A DNA stretch of 18,386 bases from an uncultured Muribaculaceae bacterium (GCA_910587915.1 CAJUOB010000008.1:79903-98288); one strand, 5' to 3'. Counted from the first letter of the stretch, positions 7,156 through 14,409 are shown. The notes: generated by a model from the letters alone, not told the origin. Numbers and translations are program-made.

Positions 7156-7500
7156 TTAGAATTTGAGGCCGGCGCCGCGAGCGGCATCAGCGAGGGATTT
7201 AACGCGTCCGTGGAAGAGGTAGCCGTTGCGGTCGAAAACCACTTCGGTGATACCTGCCTCGAGGGCTTTGGCTGCTACGGCGGCGCCTACGAGGGCGGCG
7301 ATTTCGCACTTGGTTGCTTTCTGGTCGATGCCGCGCGACGAAGCGGCAACGAGGGTACGGCCTGCCAGGTCGTCGATGAGCTGAACGTAGATCTGCTTGT
7401 TGGAGCGGAACACGGTCATGCGGGGACGCTCGGCGGTGCCGGAGATTTTGCCGCGGATGCGGGCTTTGATTTTATTTCGTCTTTCGATCTTGGAAATCAT
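7156..7500 (-). CDS. rplR: 50S ribosomal protein L18
   Basis: L18 binds 5S rRNA and, with L5, joins it to the large subunit. The 114-residue product begins with a basic stretch (RRNKIKARIRGKISGTAERP) and carries RMTVFRSNKQIYVQLIDD, then the C-terminal VFDRNGYLFHGRVKSLADAA with AAREAG-like ending GLKF. The GTAERPRMTVFRSNKQIY segment is the usual L18 signature. It follows rplF by 18 nt and precedes rpsE by 6 nt. Confidence 0.98.
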   Translation of the reverse strand: MISKIERRNKIKARIRGKISGTAERPRMTVFRSNKQIYVQLIDDLAGRTLVAASSRGIDQKATKCEIAALVGAAVAAKALEAGITEVVFDRNGYLFHGRVKSLADAARGAGLKF

Positions 7501-7518
7501 GATAGTCTGCGGTTAATG

Positions 7519-8079
7519 TTATTTGGCACCGGCCTTCTTACCGGACTTGCGACGTATTACTTCGCCGACGAACTTGATACCCTTGCCCTTGTAAGGTTCG
7601 GGCTTGCGCATGGAGCGGATTTTGGCGCACACCTGGCCCAGAAGCTGCTTGTCGCGGCTTTCAAGGATGATGAGCGGGTTCTTGTTACGCTCGGTTTTTG
7701 CTTCTACCTTGATTTCCTCGGGAAGCTTGATATATATAGCGTGGGAGTAGCCGAGGGCGAGTTCGAGAACCTGGCCGGTGGCAGTGGCACGGTAGCCCAC
7801 ACCCACGAGTTCCATTTCTTTGCGGTAGAGTTGGTGCACACCTTCCACCATGTTGTGGATCAGAGCGCGGTAGAGACCGTGCTGGGCGCGGTGTTCGCGG
7901 TCGTCGGAAGGACGGGTGATGTGCACGTGGTTGTCCTCTACAGTGACGGTGAGGTCGGGATTGACGGCCTGTGTGAGTTCGCCGTATTTGCCTTTGACGG
8001 TCACTACGTTTGTCTTGGGATCAACCGTCACAGTTACTCCTGCGGGGATAGCGATGGGAGCTTTACCTATTCTTGACAT
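7519..8079 (-). CDS. rplF: 50S ribosomal protein L6
   Basis: L6 lies near the sarcin-ricin loop and factor-binding site of the large subunit and is built from two similar domains. The 186-residue product starts MSRIGKAPIAIPAGVTVTVD, with GLYRALIHNMVEGV at about 88-101. The second domain ends in the family signature KPEPYKGKGIKFVGEVIRRK, followed by a basic tail. Length fits (about 177 in E. coli). It starts 21 nt after rpsH, in conserved order. Confidence 0.98.
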   Translation of the reverse strand: MSRIGKAPIAIPAGVTVTVDPKTNVVTVKGKYGELTQAVNPDLTVTVEDNHVHITRPSDDREHRAQHGLYRALIHNMVEGVHQLYRKEMELVGVGYRATATGQVLELALGYSHAIYIKLPEEIKVEAKTERNKNPLIILESRDKQLLGQVCAKIRSMRKPEPYKGKGIKFVGEVIRRKSGKKAGAK

Positions 8080-8100
8080 AGTTTCGTTGCTTTAGGTTGA

Positions 8101-8502
8101 TTAATATACGTAGCAGAGGACTTCGCCACCGATCTTGAGGTCGGCGGCAGCTTTGTTTGTCATTACACCGCGCGAGGTGCTGAGGATGGCGATGCCGAGG
8201 CCGTTGAGCACACGGGGCATGTCCTTGTAGCCGGTGTACTGGCGGAGACCCGGACGCGATACACGCTTGAGGCCCTTGATGGCGTTCACGCGGTCGACGG
8301 GGTCGTATTTCAGAGCGATCTTGATGGCGCCCTGTGCGTTGTTTTCACCTTCTATAAACTTATAGTTAAGTATATAGCCCTGCTCGAAGAGGATTTTGGT
8401 GATTTCCTTTTTCAAGTTTGAGGCGGGAACTTCAACCACTCGGTGGTTGGCTTTGATCGCATTCCTCAATCTTGTGAGATAATCTGCTATGGGATCAGTC
8501 AT
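8101..8502 (-). CDS. rpsH: 30S ribosomal protein S8
   Basis: S8 binds helix 21 of 16S rRNA early in assembly of the central domain. In E. coli it also represses the spc operon. The 133-residue product starts MTDPIADYLTRLRNAIKANH and carries KGLKRVSRPGLRQYTGY and the signature STSRGVMTNKAA near the C-terminus. The 140-nt gap before it is one of only three large gaps in the window and is rich in inverted repeats. The start is preceded by AAACAAATTAAACCA, with no Shine-Dalgarno motif. Confidence 0.98.
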   Translation of the reverse strand: MTDPIADYLTRLRNAIKANHRVVEVPASNLKKEITKILFEQGYILNYKFIEGENNAQGAIKIALKYDPVDRVNAIKGLKRVSRPGLRQYTGYKDMPRVLNGLGIAILSTSRGVMTNKAAADLKIGGEVLCYVY

Positions 8503-8642
8503 TGGTTTAATTTGTTTAAATTGATTGGGCCGGAGTGCCCAACAATATTTAATTGCTCTCTAAGGCGATGTCTGATTGCGGCCTTGGCCGATCCGGATCA
8601 TCGCCGGCTTTTCTTTATGGAGGGGAGCCTGCCGGGGAGAGC
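8503..8642 (-). promoter_or_regulatory. Candidate structured leader of rpsH (spc operon)
   Basis: This 140-nt gap between rpsN and rpsH has no gene. An outer 6-bp pair GCTCTC/GAGAGC (8555-8560 with 8637-8642) encloses a 7-bp pair GGCGATG/CATCGCC (8564-8570 with 8599-8605). Inside that is a small CGGC/GCCG hairpin (8579-8582 with 8587-8590) and the palindrome ATCCGGAT (8591-8598). A separate 6-bp hairpin TTGGGC/GCCCAA (8525-8530 with 8537-8542) sits about 22 nt before the rpsH start. No terminator U-run or convincing promoter is seen. Because S8 represses the spc operon in E. coli, an S8-responsive leader is inferred. I saw no clear copy of the 16S S8 site. Confidence 0.5.
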
Positions 8643-8960
8643 TTACCAGCTTGCTTTCTTTACACCGGGGATGAGGCCCTGGGAAGCCATTTCGCGGAAC
8701 TGGATACGGGAGAGGCCGAACTGACGCATATATCCTTTGGGACGACCGGTGATCGAGCAGCGGTTGTGCTTGCGGATATAGCAGGAGTTCTTCGGAAGAG
8801 TCTGAAGCTCCTGGGCAGCCTCGTATGCAGCCTGACGCTTTTCATCGTCGCCGTCGTAAGCGGCATTGATGATTTTCTTGAGGGCGGCGCGGCGCTCGGC
8901 GTATTTAGCCACCAGACGGGCGCGCTTCACCTCGCGGGCTTTCATTGATTCTTTAGCCAT
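8643..8960 (-). CDS. rpsN: 30S ribosomal protein S14 (zinc-free long form)
   Basis: S14 is a late-binding protein of the small-subunit head near the A and P sites. The 105-residue product starts MAKESMKAREVKRARLVAKY and ends in the family signature GRPKGYMRQFGLSRIQFREM followed by ASQGLIPGVKKASW. This is the long form, lacking the CxxC...CxxC zinc ribbon of short S14. The middle (about 31-45, NAAYDGDDEKRQAAY) appears a few residues longer than in many relatives. It begins 9 nt after rplE and is followed by the 140-nt gap before rpsH. Confidence 0.97.
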   Translation of the reverse strand: MAKESMKAREVKRARLVAKYAERRAALKKIINAAYDGDDEKRQAAYEAAQELQTLPKNSCYIRKHNRCSITGRPKGYMRQFGLSRIQFREMASQGLIPGVKKASW

Positions 8961-8969
8961 ACAGGTATA

Positions 8970-9518
8970 TTATTTTTTTGCGTTTTTGAAGGGAAGACCG
9001 AATTCCTTCAGGAGAGCATAGCCTTCCTCGTCGGTTTCGGCAGAGGTTACGAAAGTGATGTTCATACCCATCAGCTTGTTGATGTTGTCGATGTTGATCT
9101 CGGGGAAGATGATCTGTTCGGTGATGCCGAGGGTATAGTTGCCACGTCCGTCGAGCTTGCCTTCGATGCCTTTGAAGTCGCGGATACGGGGAAGAGCCAC
9201 GCGGATGAGACGCTCGAGGAATTCGTACATGCGCTCGCGACGGAGTGTCACGCGGACGCCTACGGGCATCTTCTTGCGAAGCTTGAAGTTAGAGATGTCC
9301 TTGCGCGAGAGGGTAGCCACGGCCTTCTGGCCGGTGATGGCGGTAAGCTCGTTGATAGCGGTTTCGATGAGCTTCTTGTCCTGGGTGGCTGCGCCGATGC
9401 CCTGGTTGATGACGATTTTCTCGAGGCGGGGCACCTGCATGACCGTGGAGTAGTTGAACTCACGCTCGAGGGCGGGCACAATGCGCTCTTTGTAGTCTTT
9501 TTGCAGTGTGGTTGCCAT
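8970..9518 (-). CDS. rplE: 50S ribosomal protein L5
   Basis: L5 binds 5S rRNA and forms a bridge to the small-subunit head. The 182-residue product matches the family length and starts MATTLQKDYKERIVPALERE. Recognised segments include MQVPRLEKIVINQGIG (27-42), LRKKMPVGVRVTLRRERMYE and the Gly-rich DGRGNYTLGITEQIIFPEI. Its ATG overlaps the rplX stop codon by one base (TAATG), so translation is probably coupled to rplX. rpsN follows 9 nt later. Confidence 0.98.
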   Translation of the reverse strand: MATTLQKDYKERIVPALEREFNYSTVMQVPRLEKIVINQGIGAATQDKKLIETAINELTAITGQKAVATLSRKDISNFKLRKKMPVGVRVTLRRERMYEFLERLIRVALPRIRDFKGIEGKLDGRGNYTLGITEQIIFPEINIDNINKLMGMNITFVTSAETDEEGYALLKEFGLPFKNAKK

Positions 9519-9835
9519 TATTTGATTTCCTGGTTGGATTTTTTAGAAATACGAACGGCCTTTCCGTCGACGCGCTTGATGGCGATGCGGGTGGGCTTAC
9601 CGGTCTTGGGATCGACCAGGTTGAGATTGGAGATGTGGATGGGGGCTTCCTTCTTGATGAGGCCTCCCTGGGGATGCTGTGCGCTGGGCTTGGTGGCCTT
9701 GGTGACCATGTTCACGCCTTCGACGATGGCGCGGTCCTTTTCGCGCTGCACAGCCAGGACACGACCGGTCTTGCCCTTGTCTTCTCCGGCGAGGACATAG
9801 ACGGTGTCACCCTTCTTGATGTGCATCTTGCTCAT
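9518..9835 (-). CDS. rplX: 50S ribosomal protein L24
   Basis: L24 is an early assembly initiator that binds the 5' region of 23S rRNA. The 105-residue product carries the KOW motif near its start, HIKKGDTVYVLAGEDKGKTG (about 4-23) followed by RVLAV. NMVTKATKPSAQHPQGG and the C-terminal DPKTGKPTRIAIK are also typical. It follows rplN by 33 nt. Its stop codon shares a base with the rplE start. No oddities. Confidence 0.98.
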   Translation of the reverse strand: MSKMHIKKGDTVYVLAGEDKGKTGRVLAVQREKDRAIVEGVNMVTKATKPSAQHPQGGLIKKEAPIHISNLNLVDPKTGKPTRIAIKRVDGKAVRISKKSNQEIK

Positions 9836-9868
9836 ATCGTTGATGTTAATGTTAATCGGGTGTGCTTG

Positions 9869-10234
9869 TTAAAGTACCTCGGGTGCGAGGGAGACAATTT
9901 TCATGTTTTTGGAGCGGAGCTCGCGGGCTACGGGGCCGAAGATACGGGTGCCTCGCATTTCGCCGTCGTTCTTGAGAAGGACGCAGGCATTGTCGTCGAA
10001 GCGGATGTAGCTTCCGTCGGGGCGACGCACTTCTTTCTTGGTGCGGACCACCATTGCACGCGATACGGTGCCTTTCTTTACGTCGGAACCGGGGATTGCG
10101 TTCTTGACGGTGACTACAATGATGTCGCCGACCGATGCGTAGCGACGGCCGGTGCCACCGAGCACATGGATGCACAGGGCTTCTTTTGCTCCGGAGTTGT
10201 CGGCCACGGTGAGACGTGATTCTGTCTGTATCAT
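9869..10234 (-). CDS. rplN: 50S ribosomal protein L14
   Basis: L14 sits at the subunit interface and forms an intersubunit bridge. The 121-residue product matches the usual 120-123 length. It starts MIQTESRLTVADNSGAKEAL and contains GRRYASVGDIIVVTVKNAIP, KGTVSRAMVVRTKKEVRRPDG and the C-terminal RGTRIFGPVARELR. These are near-invariant. It starts 2 nt after the rpsQ stop codon, suggesting coupling, and opens the spc block of the supercluster. Confidence 0.98.
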   Translation of the reverse strand: MIQTESRLTVADNSGAKEALCIHVLGGTGRRYASVGDIIVVTVKNAIPGSDVKKGTVSRAMVVRTKKEVRRPDGSYIRFDDNACVLLKNDGEMRGTRIFGPVARELRSKNMKIVSLAPEVL

Positions 10235-10236
10235 TG

Positions 10237-10497
10237 TTATTTAACTTTTTCGATGATTTCTACTAATCTCCAGCGTTTTGTCTTGCTCAAGGGGCGGGTT
10301 TCCATCAGACGGACGGTATCGCCTACAGAGCATTCGTTGTTTTCGTCGTGGGCGTGGTATTTCTTGGACTTGTTGACGAATTTGCCGTAGATGGGGTGTT
10401 TTTCTTTCCACTTCACCATCACGGTAATGGTCTTGTCGCCCTTGTTGCTGGAAACGACGCCGATACGCTCTTTGCGGAGGTTACGTTTTTCTTCCAT
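10237..10497 (-). CDS. rpsQ: 30S ribosomal protein S17
   Basis: S17 is a primary 16S rRNA binder with an OB fold that nucleates the 5' domain. The 86-residue product starts MEEKRNLRKERIGVVSSNKG and carries DKTITVMVKWKEKHPIYGKF and the family signature VGDTVRLMETRPLSKTKRWR near the C-terminus. It starts 12 nt after rpmC and ends 2 nt before rplN. Length is normal. Confidence 0.98.
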   Translation of the reverse strand: MEEKRNLRKERIGVVSSNKGDKTITVMVKWKEKHPIYGKFVNKSKKYHAHDENNECSVGDTVRLMETRPLSKTKRWRLVEIIEKVK

Positions 10498-10509
10498 TGT
10501 TCGCTTTGC

Positions 10510-10707
10510 TTATTTGATGTTAAGTTCGCGACGGCGCAGCTCGGTTTTCACACGAGCTATCATACGGCGGTCGGCGGTGATCTTTGCGGTGTTGTCGACG
10601 GGAGTCACGGCGTGGTTGATGCGCTGCTGCAGGTAGTCCTTCTCCATCTGGGCCAGACGCTCCTTCAGGTCGGGAGTCGACATTTCGCGTATTTCTTCTT
10701 TCTTCAT
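10510..10707 (-). CDS. rpmC: 50S ribosomal protein L29
   Basis: L29 is a small helical protein next to the tunnel exit, beside L23, where chaperones and SRP dock. The 65-residue product is two antiparallel helices: MKKEEIREMSTPDLKERLAQ and, after a turn, ITADRRMIARVKTELRRREL. The KTELRRREL ending is the family signature. It starts 7 nt after rplP and ends 12 nt before rpsQ. Length is normal. Confidence 0.97.
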   Translation of the reverse strand: MKKEEIREMSTPDLKERLAQMEKDYLQQRINHAVTPVDNTAKITADRRMIARVKTELRRRELNIK

Positions 10708-10714
10708 AGCTTAA

Positions 10715-11146
10715 TTACACGTTTTGGGTGGGATCGTAGTCGCGACGCACCACGAATTTGGTCACTACGGGGAGTTTCTGTGCGGCCAGACGGAGTGCTT
10801 CCTTGGCGATGTCGTAGCTTACGCCCTCGACTTCGATAATCATGCGGCCGGGGGTTACGGGAGCTACGAATCCTTCGGGCGAACCTTTACCTTTACCCAT
10901 ACGCACTTCGGCAGGCTTCTTGGTGATAGGTTTGTCGGGGAAGATGCGGATCCAGATTTGACCCTGACGTTGCATATAGCGTGTTACCGCGATACGGGCA
11001 GCTTCGATCTGACGGCCGGTGATCCACTTGGACTCGAGGGTCTTGATACCGAAGGAGCCGAAGGCCAAGGAATTGCCACGCTGGGCATTTCCTTTCATGC
11101 GGCCTTTCTGCATGCGGCGGAATTTGGTTTTCTTAGGCTGTAACAT
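10715..11146 (-). CDS. rplP: 50S ribosomal protein L16
   Basis: L16 is a late-assembly protein near the peptidyl transferase centre and the A-site tRNA. The 143-residue product starts MLQPKKTKFRRMQKGRMKGN. It contains GSFGIKTLESKWITGRQIEA, RQGQIWIRIFPDKPITKKPA and the motif RMGKGKGSPEGFVAPV. All are strongly conserved in L16. It lies 22 nt after rpsC and 7 nt before rpmC, in the standard S10 order. Confidence 0.98.
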   Translation of the reverse strand: MLQPKKTKFRRMQKGRMKGNAQRGNSLAFGSFGIKTLESKWITGRQIEAARIAVTRYMQRQGQIWIRIFPDKPITKKPAEVRMGKGKGSPEGFVAPVTPGRMIIEVEGVSYDIAKEALRLAAQKLPVVTKFVVRRDYDPTQNV

Positions 11147-11168
11147 GTCTATGTTGTGTTAGCGTAGA

Positions 11169-11894
11169 TTAACGTTTGTTTCTTGCGCCGCGGAAACCAC
11201 CGCGACGGCCGCCGGCTGCGGGGCGTCCTTCTTTCTGAGTGTTTGTGAATGCGGGGGCGAGATCGCGCTTGCCATACACTTCACCACGGCAGATCCATAC
11301 TTTCACACCGATGACACCAACTTTGGTGTGGGCTTCAACGAGTGCGTAGTCGATATCGGCACGGAGTGTGTGCAGAGGAGTGCGGCCTTCCTTGAACATT
11401 TCGGAACGTGCCATTTCAGCGCCGTTGAGACGGCCCGATACCTGCACCTTCACACCTTCGGCACCTGCACGCATGGTCGATGCAACGGCCATCTTCACGG
11501 CACGGCGGTATGCCACCTTGCCTTCGATCTGGCGGGCAATGCTCGATGCTACGATTTCGGCGTCGAGTTCAGGACGCTTCACTTCGTAGATGTTGATCTG
11601 AACGTCCTTATCGGTGATTTTCTTGAGTTCCTCTTTGAGTTTTTCCACTTCCTGACCGCCTTTGCCGATAATCAGGCCCGGACGGGAGGTGCACACTGTG
11701 ATGGTGATGAGCTTGAGTGTGCGTTCGATCACGATACGGGACACGCTGCACTTTGCAAGGCGTACGTTGAGGTATTCGCGGAGCTTGTAGTCTTCGAGAA
11801 TATTATCGGGGTATTTGCCTTTTTCAGACCAGTTGGAGTCCCATCCGCGGATAACGCCCAAGCGGTTGCTAATAGGATTTACTTTCTGTCCCAT
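11169..11894 (-). CDS. rpsC: 30S ribosomal protein S3
   Basis: S3 lines the mRNA entry channel and helps unwind mRNA. The 241-residue product begins MGQKVNPISNRLGVIRGWDS. It has a type II KH domain (about 40-110) with the GxxG loop in LIIGKGG (74-80). The C-terminal domain carries GRLNGAEMARSEMFKEG and GVKVWICRGEVYGKRDL. The C-terminal end (about 220-241) is Arg/Gly-rich. Its ATG lies 1 nt past the rplV stop codon, indicating coupling. It is slightly longer than the 233 residues of E. coli S3. Confidence 0.98.
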   Translation of the reverse strand: MGQKVNPISNRLGVIRGWDSNWSEKGKYPDNILEDYKLREYLNVRLAKCSVSRIVIERTLKLITITVCTSRPGLIIGKGGQEVEKLKEELKKITDKDVQINIYEVKRPELDAEIVASSIARQIEGKVAYRRAVKMAVASTMRAGAEGVKVQVSGRLNGAEMARSEMFKEGRTPLHTLRADIDYALVEAHTKVGVIGVKVWICRGEVYGKRDLAPAFTNTQKEGRPAAGGRRGGFRGARNKR

Positions 11895-11895
11895 A

Positions 11896-12312
11896 TTATG
11901 CCTCGGTGGTTTTATTTTCTTTGTTAATAGTATCGAGCACGACGGTCACGTGGTTGGAGCGCTTGCGGATGCGGTAGCCGCGGCCCTGGGGGGCGGTGCG
12001 GAGACGCTTCAGCATGGGGGCGGGATTCACGAAAATCGTGCTGATGTAAAGTTCGCCTTCTTCAGCTTTGCGCTCGTTCTTCTCTTCCCAGTTTGCCACT
12101 GCGGAGCGGACGAGCTTTTCAAGGCGTGCGGCAGCCTCTTTGTTGTTGAATTTGAGGATACCGAGCGCGCGGAACACTTCTTTGCCGCGCACGAGGTCGG
12201 CGACCAGACGCATTTTGCGGGGGGAGGTGGGCACATTGGTCAGCTTAGCGAATGCTATCGACTTCTGTTCCTCCTTGCGGCGGTCGGCTGCTATTCTTTT
12301 TCTTTCACCCAT
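11896..12312 (-). CDS. rplV: 50S ribosomal protein L22
   Basis: L22 lines the nascent-peptide tunnel through a long hairpin and affects macrolide sensitivity. The 138-residue product has a basic N-terminal extension (MGERKRIAADRRKEEQKS) and then TNVPTSPRKMRLVADLVRG (25-43). The tunnel-hairpin end is PAPMLKRLRTAPQGRGYRIR, followed by KRSNHVTVVLD. It is longer than the 110-residue E. coli protein because of both termini, as in other Bacteroidetes. It starts 40 nt after rpsS and ends 1 nt before rpsC. Confidence 0.97.
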   Translation of the reverse strand: MGERKRIAADRRKEEQKSIAFAKLTNVPTSPRKMRLVADLVRGKEVFRALGILKFNNKEAAARLEKLVRSAVANWEEKNERKAEEGELYISTIFVNPAPMLKRLRTAPQGRGYRIRKRSNHVTVVLDTINKENKTTEA

Positions 12313-12352
12313 TTTATGTTTCGTCTTTTATTTCGATGATTATACGGGTCCC

Positions 12353-12622
12353 TTATTTTTTCTTGTTGCCGGCATGACCGCGGAATGTGCGGGTGGGCGC
12401 AAATTCACCGAGCTTGTGGCCTACCATGTTTTCGGTCACGTAAACGGGGATGAATTTGTTTCCGTTATGAACGGCGAAGGTATGGCCCACGAATTCGGGG
12501 GCTATCATGGAAGCGCGGCTCCAGGTCTTGATGACGTTTTTCTTGCCGGAAGCATCCATGGCTGCTACCTTCTTCTCGAGCTTCACGCTGATGAAGGGGC
12601 CTTTTTTTAATGAACGGCTCAT
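12353..12622 (-). CDS. rpsS: 30S ribosomal protein S19
   Basis: S19 lies in the small-subunit head next to S13 and contacts the large subunit. The 89-residue product starts MSRSLKKGPFISVKLEKKVA and carries the family signature with VHNGNKFIPVYVTENMVGHK and LGEFAPTRTFRGHAG. Length matches the 90-92 of the family. It follows rplB by 19 nt and precedes rplV by 40 nt. Confidence 0.98.
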   Translation of the reverse strand: MSRSLKKGPFISVKLEKKVAAMDASGKKNVIKTWSRASMIAPEFVGHTFAVHNGNKFIPVYVTENMVGHKLGEFAPTRTFRGHAGNKKK

Positions 12623-12641
12623 ATTTTGCTATCTTATCAGA

Positions 12642-13472
12642 TTACTTCTTTTTTCTTCTCTCGATGATGTACTTGTTCGACTGCTTCTTGGGCGAGCGGG
12701 TCTTAAGGCCTTTGCTGTAGAGACCCTTGCGCGAACGGGGATGACCGCCGGAAGCGCGGCCTTCACCACCACCCATGGGGTGGTCGACAGGGTTCATCAC
12801 CACGCCGCGGTTGTGGGGGCGGCGTCCGAGCCAGCGCGAGCGGCCTGCTTTGCCGGAGCGCTCGAGGGAGTGCTCGCTGTTGCCGACAGTACCGACAGTA
12901 GCTTTGCACTCGGCGAGAATCTTGCGTGTTTCGCCAGAAGGCAATTTGATGATAGCGTAGTTCCCTTCGCGGGAGATGAGCTGGGCGAAAGTACCGGCGG
13001 AACGTGCCATGAAGGCACCCTGGCCGGGACGAAGTTCGATGCAGTGGATAAGGGTACCGACCGGAATCTTGCTCAGGGGAAGTGCGTTGCCGACTTCGGG
13101 AGCGGCTTCGGGGCCGCTGAGCAGTTTTGCACCTACTTCAAGGCCGTTGGGGGCGATGATGTAGGTCTTGACGCCGTCGACGTAGTAAAGAAGGGCGATA
13201 CGGGCCGAACGGTTAGGATCGTACTCGATGCTCTTCACTACGGCGGGGATTCCGTCGCGGTTTCTCTTAAAGTCTATGATGCGGTATTGGCGCTTGTGAC
13301 CTCCGCCAAGGTATCGGGTGGTGAGGTGGCCTTCGTTGTTACGGCCGCCGGAGGCGCGCTTGCCGACTGTAAGAGATTTTTCCGGTGTCGTAGCAGTGAT
13401 GGTACCTTTGAAAACACCGATAACTTTGTGACGCTGCCCGGGGGTGGTGGGCTTGAATTTTCTTACTGCCAT
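12642..13472 (-). CDS. rplB: 50S ribosomal protein L2
   Basis: L2 is a primary 23S rRNA binder needed for peptidyl transferase activity and subunit association. The 276-residue product starts MAVRKFKPTTPGQRHKVIGV. The RNA-binding core is present, and the C-terminal signature NPVDHPMGGGEGRASGGHP (227-245) includes the conserved His231, equivalent to His229 of E. coli. Length fits the family (about 273-276). It starts 6 nt after rplW. Confidence 0.98.
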   Translation of the reverse strand: MAVRKFKPTTPGQRHKVIGVFKGTITATTPEKSLTVGKRASGGRNNEGHLTTRYLGGGHKRQYRIIDFKRNRDGIPAVVKSIEYDPNRSARIALLYYVDGVKTYIIAPNGLEVGAKLLSGPEAAPEVGNALPLSKIPVGTLIHCIELRPGQGAFMARSAGTFAQLISREGNYAIIKLPSGETRKILAECKATVGTVGNSEHSLERSGKAGRSRWLGRRPHNRGVVMNPVDHPMGGGEGRASGGHPRSRKGLYSKGLKTRSPKKQSNKYIIERRKKK

Positions 13473-13478
13473 TGTTGC

Positions 13479-13769
13479 TTAGATGTTGCTGAAGAATTCG
13501 ATGGACTGGCCTTCGGCTACGGTTACGTATGCCTTCTTCCATGCGGCTGTCTTGCCGCGGAGGAGACCGCTCTTAGTCCAGCGCGATTTGTTCTTGCCAC
13601 GCATGAGCGCGGTATTGACGCTTTTCACCTTCACACCGTATATTTCCTCGATAAGTGCCTTGATCTGGTACTTGTTGGCGTCGGGGGATACACGGAAAGT
13701 GTAGCAATTGCGCTTTTCAGAAAGCTTGGTTGCTCTTTCGGTGATGATTGGTTTGATTGTGATATCCAT
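13479..13769 (-). CDS. rplW: 50S ribosomal protein L23
   Basis: L23 surrounds the tunnel exit and is the docking site for trigger factor and SRP. The 96-residue product starts MDITIKPIITERATKLSEKR. It contains NCYTFRVSPDANKYQIKALI and the motif VNTALMRGKNKSRW, consistent with the family. It starts 21 nt after rplD and ends 6 nt before rplB. Unlike the other genes checked here, it has a full GGAGG upstream (see separate entry). Confidence 0.97.
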   Translation of the reverse strand: MDITIKPIITERATKLSEKRNCYTFRVSPDANKYQIKALIEEIYGVKVKSVNTALMRGKNKSRWTKSGLLRGKTAAWKKAYVTVAEGQSIEFFSNI

Positions 13770-13778
13770 TCTTTATTT

Positions 13779-13783
13779 CCTCC
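13779..13783 (-). promoter_or_regulatory. Shine-Dalgarno-like site of rplW
   Basis: The minus strand reads GGAGG followed by AAATAAAGA and then the rplW ATG, a 9-nt spacing, within the 21-nt gap after rplD. This is a full Shine-Dalgarno core. The other starts inspected here instead have A/T-rich upstream sequence, as expected for Bacteroidetes, which rely little on this motif. It supports the rplW start. Whether it is used is not shown by sequence. Confidence 0.55.
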
Positions 13784-13790
13784 GTGGTGC

Positions 13791-14408
13791 TTAGATGTTG
13801 TTAATGACCTCAACACTGCCCTTGTCGAGGATAAGGACGTTGTTGTTGAGGACTGCATACGTATTAATGTCCGATGCTGTCATGAGTTTTGCATCGGGCA
13901 CATTTCGCATTGACAAATATACGTTATTATTCTTGTCCGCTAAAACGAGGAGAACCTTTTTGCCTTCAACTTTGAAATTTTTAGCAAAATTTATGAATTC
14001 TTTAGTTTTGGGGGCTTCGAAATTCACGTTGTCAACCACGATGATTTCGCCGGCAGCTGCCTTGAGCGACAGAGCCGAACGACGTGCGAGGTCCTTAACT
14101 TTCTTGTTGAGCTTGAAGCGGTAGTCGCGGGGACGGGGACCGAACACACGGCCACCACCTACGAGAACAGGCGAGTTGATGTCGCCGATACGGCTGCCGC
14201 CGCCACCTTTCTGCTTGTGAAGCTTGCGGGTAGAACCGCTGACTTCGCTGCGTTCTTTGCTCTTATGAGTACCCTGACGCTGGTTGGCGAGGTACTGCTT
14301 CACATCGAGATAGAGGGCGTGCTCGTTGGGCTCGATGGCGAATACTTCGTCATTGAGTGTCACGCGGCCTGTTTCCTGGCCTTGCTGGTTGTAAAGTGCG
14401 AGTTCCAT
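13791..14408 (-). CDS. rplD: 50S ribosomal protein L4
   Basis: L4 reaches into the peptide tunnel beside L22. In E. coli it also represses its own S10 operon. The 205-residue product starts MELALYNQQGQETGRVTLND. It shows the internal loop with KERSEVSGSTRKLHKQKGGG and GGGRVFGPRPRDYRFKLNKK, then a Rossmann-like C-terminal domain. Length fits the family. It starts 1 nt after the rplC stop, suggesting coupling. No large leader precedes rpsJ or rplD, so an E. coli-type L4 leader is not evident. Confidence 0.98.
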   Translation of the reverse strand: MELALYNQQGQETGRVTLNDEVFAIEPNEHALYLDVKQYLANQRQGTHKSKERSEVSGSTRKLHKQKGGGGSRIGDINSPVLVGGGRVFGPRPRDYRFKLNKKVKDLARRSALSLKAAAGEIIVVDNVNFEAPKTKEFINFAKNFKVEGKKVLLVLADKNNNVYLSMRNVPDAKLMTASDINTYAVLNNNVLILDKGSVEVINNI

Positions 14409-14409
14409 G

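Noticed and set aside
6433..8076. 547-codon open frame on the plus strand
   Set aside because: It runs antisense across rpmD, rpsE, rplR and rplF, all firmly identified. The translated product resembles no family and crosses several gene borders.
12507..13913. 468-codon open frame on the plus strand
   Set aside because: Antisense to rpsS, rplB, rplW and part of rplD. It is best explained by codon bias.
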